DNA of 10,136 bases from CAYJEO01 sp964369355 (GTDB taxonomy: Bacteria > Bacillota_I > Bacilli_A > RF39 > UBA660), in NCBI GenBank assembly GCA_964369355.1, contig CAYJEO010000032.1, forward strand, positions 1-10,136, written 5' to 3'. Shown piece after piece: positions 6,474-10,136 of this stretch. The notes under the pieces are model-generated. The model searched no databases. It saw only the letters and a program-made list of their open reading frames with translations, and was not told where the DNA came from. A program made the position numbers and the translations under genes. Positions within the stretch are counted from its first letter, which is position 1. Each line of letters starts with the position of its first letter.

Positions 6474-6983
6474 TTACCTCTTTTTCTTATAAACAAATTC
6501 TTCTAGGTGATATTGATGTATGTTTTCTTCTACTTTTATTAATTTTCTATATAATTTCATAAAGTTTATATTAAAAGGATAATATCTACTTCCTGAATTT
6601 CTTATACGAATAGCATTACTATTATTTTTTTCTTTATTTTTAATAAATGTTAATATTATATCTTCTTCTTTTTTTATTACTAGTACATTAGCTAATTTTT
6701 TTTCTTCTTCATCTGAATACCAAACTATTTTTTTGTTAATTACTAGTTTGTTTAGATTGTTTTGATTTTTAATCTTATTATCATTTATGATAGATTGATA
6801 TAGGTTTAAAAATAAGGAATATATTTCATAGTTATCTTTTGTTATTTTAAATACTTGCTCTTTATCTACTACATTTAAAAATTCAAAATAAAGATCTAAA
6901 TTATTCATAAAATAAATTTTCAAAGCATCTGAAAGAGTTACTACTATATTGTTATATTCATCTAATTCTTTTGAAAAATTCAT
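6474..6983 (-). CDS. Short protein of unknown function, first gene of the upstream unknown pair
   Basis: 169 aa, Lys/Asn/Glu-rich, not recognised. No signal peptide or membrane segment. A possible coiled coil is weaker than in its neighbours. The last ~35 residues (FMKLYRKLIKVEENIHQYHLEEF) loosely resemble the C-terminal block of the coiled-coil proteins (LVQYKVENDIQFINEYQMNEF), but the rest does not align convincingly, so membership of that family is uncertain. The start is set by AGGTGATA directly before ATG, very like the leader of the 196 aa gene (AGGTGATAAG). A perfect -10 lies 26 nt upstream. It pairs with the 286 aa gene just as the 196 aa gene pairs with the 280 aa gene. Confidence 0.75.
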   Translation of the reverse strand: MNFSKELDEYNNIVVTLSDALKIYFMNNLDLYFEFLNVVDKEQVFKITKDNYEIYSLFLNLYQSIINDNKIKNQNNLNKLVINKKIVWYSDEEEKKLANVLVIKKEEDIILTFIKNKEKNNSNAIRIRNSGSRYYPFNINFMKLYRKLIKVEENIHQYHLEEFVYKKKR

Positions 6984-7009
6984 ATTATCACCTATTTTCT
7001 CCTATATTA

Positions 7010-7015
7010 ATTATA
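7010..7015 (-). promoter_or_regulatory. -10 element for the 169 aa / 286 aa gene pair
   Basis: A perfect TATAAT on the minus strand, placed after the RNase J terminator and about 26 nt before the 169 aa start. The -35 region is T-rich (TTTATT at 17-nt spacing) and not a clear match. Position between a terminator and a ribosome binding site makes a promoter likely. Confidence 0.45.
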
Positions 7016-7034
7016 GCCTAAAATTACAAAAAAA

Positions 7035-7069
7035 TAAAATAAAAAAAATAGCAAAATAAATTTGCTATT
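7035..7069 (-). terminator. Intrinsic terminator of the RNase J-like gene
   Basis: A perfect 9-bp stem (AATAGCAAA at 7047-7055 with TTTGCTATT at 7061-7069), 5-nt loop, followed on the minus strand by a run of eight T and further T-rich sequence. It overlaps two bases of the TAA stop of the RNase J-like gene. Confidence 0.85.
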
Positions 7070-8714
7070 AAACTTCACTTATAACTATTAAAATCATTGG
7101 TTTACATTCTGTTTCACTATATAAATATTTACCTAGTTTATCACGTACACCTGATTTGATTTTATTAAAGTCTATAAAATGTGGTTTTGTATTTTCTTTA
7201 ATTACTGCTAAAGAAATTTCTTCTGATTTTTTGATTATATCAGCATTATCTTTAACATAAATAAATCCACGGGTTAAAATTTCTGGACCTGCCAATACTT
7301 TTTTTGTTTGTCTATCTATAGTAACACTTACGATTACTATTCCATTATCACTTAATAATTCTCTATCTTTTAATACTAATTCTCCGATATCACCTACTGT
7401 TTTACCATCGATTAATACTTCATCAACTTTTACTTTAGTATCACTATCAACTAATGTTCCATCTAAAAATTCAATTACTTGTCCATTTGTTTTTAGTAAG
7501 ATATTTTCTTCTTTCATTCCTACTGCTTTAGCACAATTAGCATTTGCTATTTGATGTCTATATTCTCCTATTACAGGGAAATAATATTTTGGATTCATTA
7601 AATTTAACATTAACATTAAATCTTCTGAAGAAGCATGGTTACCACTGTATTTTTTAGATGAAATTGTAATTATATTAGCTCCTAATTTTGCTAATTTATC
7701 ATACATTTCGGCAGCTGATTTTTCCATTCCTTCATATACTGGTGATGCAAATAAAATAGTATCTGTATTATTAATTTTAATAAATTTATCTATTCCTTTT
7801 ACTATTCTATTTAATCTTGAAAAAGGTTTTTCTCTTTCATCTGATAACATTATAACTACACCTTCATCATTTACATGATTAAGACCAACTATTTTAGTTT
7901 TATCAAATTCTAAATATCCTAAGTCAATTGCTTGCATCACTGAAGTTTGTAATCTTTTACCTATGATTACTACTTTTCTATCAGTAACTTTTAAACAATC
8001 AAATAATTCTTGAATACGTGTAAATTGAGCTTGTACAATATTAAATAATATTCTATTTTCAGCTTTTGCTAATGCTTCTTTTATAACTGGAGATATTCTA
8101 TGATTTGGTGAAGTAAATCCTTTTTTATCTGCATATAAAGATTCACTTAATAAACATAATACTCCTTGTTTACCAACGTATGCTAATTTACCTATATCTG
8201 TTTGATAGTGACCCACTAATGTTGGATCGAATACAAAGTTACCTGTATAGAAGATTGCCCCATTATCTGTATTTAAAACAAATCCTACAGCATCTGGAAC
8301 TGAATGTGTTAATGAAATTGGGAATATACTATTTTTTCCGAAATTAATTTTTTTGTGTGCTTTTATTTCTACTAAACTACTTTCGTTATATTTAGTACCC
8401 TCTAATTCTGTTTTTATTAAATCAATTGTAAATGGTAATCCATATATTTTTACTTCTGGTAAATCAACCATCATATCTGGAATTGCTCCCATTTGGCTAT
8501 CATGACCATGTGTAATGAAAATACCTTGAATTCTTTCTTTATTTTCTTTTAGATAATCATAGTTAGGGATTATATAATCTACTCCTAACATTTTATCATC
8601 TGCATATTTTAAACCCGCGTCGAATACAAATATATCGTTATCTACTTCAACAATATACATGTTTTTTCCGTTTTCGTTTAGACCACCTAAACTAAACATT
8701 TTAATTTTACTCAT
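7068..8714 (-). CDS. rnj: RNase J family protein with degenerate active site (RNase J2-like)
   Basis: 548 aa, near the usual 550-560. The architecture is that of RNase J: metallo-beta-lactamase core, beta-CASP insert (about 200-350), returning core with SGNHASSEDL (357-366) and GEYRHQ (383-388), and the RNase J C-terminal domain (AGPEILTRGFIYV, 475-487). RNase J proteins process and degrade mRNA and rRNA by endo- and 5'-3' exonuclease activity. Here the metal ligands are largely lost: HxHxDH is HGHDSQ (69-74), so Asp and His become Ser73 and Gln74; the Asp of TGD is Asn159 (TGNF); the His of HGEYR is Ile382. His69, His71 and His137 remain. I infer a non-catalytic or weak subunit, like RNase J2, that would pair with an active RNase J1 elsewhere. 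The start has AAAGGAG 6 nt upstream. It is a single-gene unit with its own promoter and terminator. Confidence 0.93.
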   Translation of the reverse strand: MSKIKMFSLGGLNENGKNMYIVEVDNDIFVFDAGLKYADDKMLGVDYIIPNYDYLKENKERIQGIFITHGHDSQMGAIPDMMVDLPEVKIYGLPFTIDLIKTELEGTKYNESSLVEIKAHKKINFGKNSIFPISLTHSVPDAVGFVLNTDNGAIFYTGNFVFDPTLVGHYQTDIGKLAYVGKQGVLCLLSESLYADKKGFTSPNHRISPVIKEALAKAENRILFNIVQAQFTRIQELFDCLKVTDRKVVIIGKRLQTSVMQAIDLGYLEFDKTKIVGLNHVNDEGVVIMLSDEREKPFSRLNRIVKGIDKFIKINNTDTILFASPVYEGMEKSAAEMYDKLAKLGANIITISSKKYSGNHASSEDLMLMLNLMNPKYYFPVIGEYRHQIANANCAKAVGMKEENILLKTNGQVIEFLDGTLVDSDTKVKVDEVLIDGKTVGDIGELVLKDRELLSDNGIVIVSVTIDRQTKKVLAGPEILTRGFIYVKDNADIIKKSEEISLAVIKENTKPHFIDFNKIKSGVRDKLGKYLYSETECKPMILIVISEV

Positions 8715-8736
8715 TTTTATCTCCTTTCTTTCAACA

Positions 8737-8779
8737 TAAAAAGACTAATTAATTATACAACAAAATAATTAATTAGTCT
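8737..8779 (-). terminator. Intrinsic terminator of the small secreted protein gene
   Basis: A perfect 15-bp A/T-rich stem (8742-8756 with 8765-8779), 8-nt loop, followed on the minus strand by TTTTT. The 3' end of the coding sequence, including the TAA at 8773-8775, forms one arm. The same bases contain the candidate promoter of the RNase J-like gene. Confidence 0.75.
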
Positions 8780-8780
8780 A
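8752..8780 (-). promoter_or_regulatory. Promoter of the RNase J-like gene, inside the upstream terminator
   Basis: On the minus strand TATAAT (8752-8757) is a perfect -10, with TAGACT (8775-8780; 4/6 to TTGACA) 17 nt upstream. The two elements lie in opposite arms of the terminator hairpin of the small secreted gene. Initiation would give a leader of about 30 nt with the AAAGGAG site. Confidence 0.5.
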
Positions 8781-9015
8781 CCATAATAATACTTCTTTTA
8801 TATTTAATACATTTACCTGTACCTTCTTGTTCTTCATATTTAATGAATTCTTGTTCAAATAAGCTTCCATCTGATGAAATTATACAATTAGTAACTGATG
8901 TTGCTTGCCAGTCAGAGTATTCTGTTACTGCTGCTGCTTCAACTTCAGTTATTGGTACATTAGTATATGTGAATAAAGATAAAAAAGTTACAAAAATTAA
9001 AACTCCTCTTTTCAT
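8773..9015 (-). CDS. Small secreted protein with two cysteines
   Basis: 80 aa, family not recognised. MKRG plus a hydrophobic core (about 5-17) and a VEAAA region (25-29) look like a Sec signal peptide with an AxA-type cleavage near residue 29, leaving a mature peptide of about 51 residues. The mature part begins TEYSDWQATSVTNC and holds two cysteines (44 and 69), suited to one disulfide, with an acidic middle and a basic patch (KCIKYKR). There is no lipobox. The start is set by AGGGGGAT before ATG. It has its own promoter and terminator, so it is a monocistronic unit. It could be a secreted adhesin-like fragment, inhibitor or signalling peptide; nothing in the sequence decides. Confidence 0.7.
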   Translation of the reverse strand: MKRGVLIFVTFLSLFTYTNVPITEVEAAAVTEYSDWQATSVTNCIISSDGSLFEQEFIKYEEQEGTGKCIKYKRSIIMVD

Positions 9016-9046
9016 ATATATCCCCCTAATGAATTTACATTTGTAT

Positions 9047-9075
9047 ATATTATATGTTTTTTTTAACTTTGTAAA
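9047..9075 (-). promoter_or_regulatory. Candidate promoter of the small secreted protein gene
   Basis: On the minus strand TTTACA (9070-9075, 5/6 to the -35 consensus) is followed after 15 nt by a perfect TATAAT (9049-9054), or after 17 nt by TAATAT (9047-9052). It lies between the end of the lipid kinase gene and the ribosome binding site of the small gene. Confidence 0.45.
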
Positions 9076-9091
9076 TACTTTTTTTAAAAAT

Positions 9092-10015
9092 TTATTTATT
9101 TTTAAACAATTTTGTTATTTTTGTTTTTGGTATCATCATTTCAACACGTTTATTAATATCAATATCGTATACTTTTCTTTCATTATCTAAACGTTCTCCA
9201 TCGATACACCAATTTGGTACATAGTTGTTTTTAAATCTAATTTTTAAGTTATCAGTTTTTACAAAATAAAATCCTGGCACTTTTGCTATGTTAGTACTAG
9301 TCTTTGCATAATATAAACTTTTTATAATATCTTTTTTATTTGTTAAGTTACAAAATAAGACTTCAAACTTATCATCATCTAATAATACATCTTCATATAT
9401 ATCATCAATTCCTGCTATTCTACTAGCATTTGATATTACTATAAAAGAATACAATCCATTATATGTAACACCATCAATTGTGTAACTGATATCAAATAAA
9501 TTTATTTTATTTAATATAGTTTTGATTGCTTCATAGGCATATGCTAAATATCCAAATCTTTTTTTTAATTTTCTAGGTGTTTCATAAGGTACATTCATAA
9601 ATTTACCACATCCTGCAACATACATAAATGGGGTATTGTTAATAGAACAAACATCTATTTTTTTTATAGTTCCTTCTAATATTAATTTTAAGTTTCTTAT
9701 AATGTTTTTATTTAGTCCAAACATTGCTCCAATATCGTTAGTTGTTCCTAGTGGAATATGCGCTAATACCAATTGTTTTTTTCTTTCTAAGTTTCCAGAT
9801 AAAACTTCATTAAAAGTTCCATCCCCACCTAGTGAAATAACTAAATCATAAAAATCTGCTTCTTTTATAATTTCTTTCGCATGTTGACAATATTTTGTTT
9901 TTTTCAAGTCTGATTCGTAGTTATGTTTTTTAAGGATGTTAAAAATTTGAGTTAGCTGCTCTTGTTTAACGCCTTTTCCACTATGCGGATTATAAATAAC
10001 TAAACATTTTTTCAT
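9092..10015 (-). CDS. Diacylglycerol kinase-family lipid kinase (DgkB/YegS/BmrU type)
   Basis: 307 aa, normal length for the family. These cytoplasmic, membrane-associated enzymes transfer phosphate from ATP to a lipid hydroxyl; DgkB recycles diacylglycerol to phosphatidic acid, which in Gram-positives follows lipoteichoic acid synthesis. Visible motifs are YNPHSGKG (8-15), the nucleotide-binding GGDGTFNEV (63-71), PLGTTND (88-94), and the C-terminal IDGE (271-274), which carries the acidic residue regarded as the catalytic base in DgkB. Substrate cannot be settled from sequence: diacylglycerol is the default, but the family also includes sphingosine- and phosphatidylglycerol-type kinases. 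The start has AGAAGGTG about 5 nt upstream. The gene lies directly downstream of the tRNA-Arg terminator; AT-rich sequence before it may hold a promoter, but I could not pick one out. Confidence 0.92.
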   Translation of the reverse strand: MKKCLVIYNPHSGKGVKQEQLTQIFNILKKHNYESDLKKTKYCQHAKEIIKEADFYDLVISLGGDGTFNEVLSGNLERKKQLVLAHIPLGTTNDIGAMFGLNKNIIRNLKLILEGTIKKIDVCSINNTPFMYVAGCGKFMNVPYETPRKLKKRFGYLAYAYEAIKTILNKINLFDISYTIDGVTYNGLYSFIVISNASRIAGIDDIYEDVLLDDDKFEVLFCNLTNKKDIIKSLYYAKTSTNIAKVPGFYFVKTDNLKIRFKNNYVPNWCIDGERLDNERKVYDIDINKRVEMMIPKTKITKLFKNK

Positions 10016-10043
10016 AAAAACACCTTCTTATTTTATATAATAA

Positions 10044-10061
10044 AAACCCTTAATAGGGTTT
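10044..10061 (-). terminator. Terminator downstream of tRNA-Arg
   Basis: A 7-bp stem (AAACCCT/AGGGTTT) with a 4-nt loop lies 10 nt after the tRNA 3' end, with three G-C pairs and a following TTATTAT tail on the minus strand. It probably ends the tRNA transcript before the lipid kinase gene. Confidence 0.6.
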
Positions 10062-10071
10062 ATATCTTAGA

Positions 10072-10136
<65 letters not shown>

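Noticed and set aside
6470..6496. Longer start for the 286 aa protein
   Set aside because: It would overlap the preceding gene by 23 nt without a ribosome binding site; ATG 6469 has AGAGGT at good spacing.
9083..9106. Terminator after the lipid kinase gene
   Set aside because: An 8-9 bp stem made only of A/T with no following U-tract; expected by chance in sequence this AT-rich.
8843..9190. Plus-strand open frame of 115 codons
   Set aside because: It runs antisense through the signal peptide gene, its promoter and the end of the lipid kinase; Phe/Tyr/Asn-rich noise without a start signal.
9636..9851. Plus-strand open frame of 71 codons
   Set aside because: It is entirely antisense to conserved motifs of the lipid kinase gene and has no independent support.

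Overview
The window is a very AT-rich stretch from a low-GC, Firmicutes/Tenericutes-like bacterium, and every gene is on the minus strand. Trp is written TGG wherever I checked it and no gene needs TGA as a sense codon, so the genetic code is standard; this argues against Mycoplasma/Spiroplasma proper. Strong AAAGGAG-type ribosome binding sites, dense packing, an [FeFe] hydrogenase, an RNase J-family protein and a DgkB-type lipid kinase suit an anaerobic, host-associated Bacilli/Mollicutes-type lineage (for example RF39-like). That placement is inference.

In transcription order (right to left): a tRNA-Arg(UCU) cut by the window edge, with a terminator; a diacylglycerol/lipid kinase-family gene; a small secreted two-cysteine protein; an RNase J homologue that has lost most of its metal ligands; an unknown gene pair (short 169 aa, then long coiled-coil 286 aa); an [FeFe] hydrogenase with a C-terminal rubredoxin domain; a second unknown pair (196 aa, then 280 aa coiled-coil) related to the first; an endonuclease/exonuclease/phosphatase (EEP) gene broken by a one-base frameshift; a two-TM DUF3592-like protein; and a three-TM protein of unknown function.

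Transcription units can be read from the sequence. Good intrinsic terminators follow the hydrogenase, RNase J and the small secreted gene, and each hairpin overlaps the stop codon of its gene. Candidate promoters precede the three-TM gene, the 196 aa gene, the hydrogenase, the 169 aa gene, RNase J and the small secreted gene. The 196 aa, 280 aa, EEP and DUF3592-like genes form one tight operon in which each internal ribosome binding site lies at or over the preceding stop codon.

The most interesting points are the duplicated unknown cassette flanking the hydrogenase; a perfect 7-1-7 palindrome of Fur/PerR/Zur type over the hydrogenase promoter; a strong internal ribosome binding site that could release a free 51 aa rubredoxin from the hydrogenase gene; and the apparently non-catalytic RNase J.
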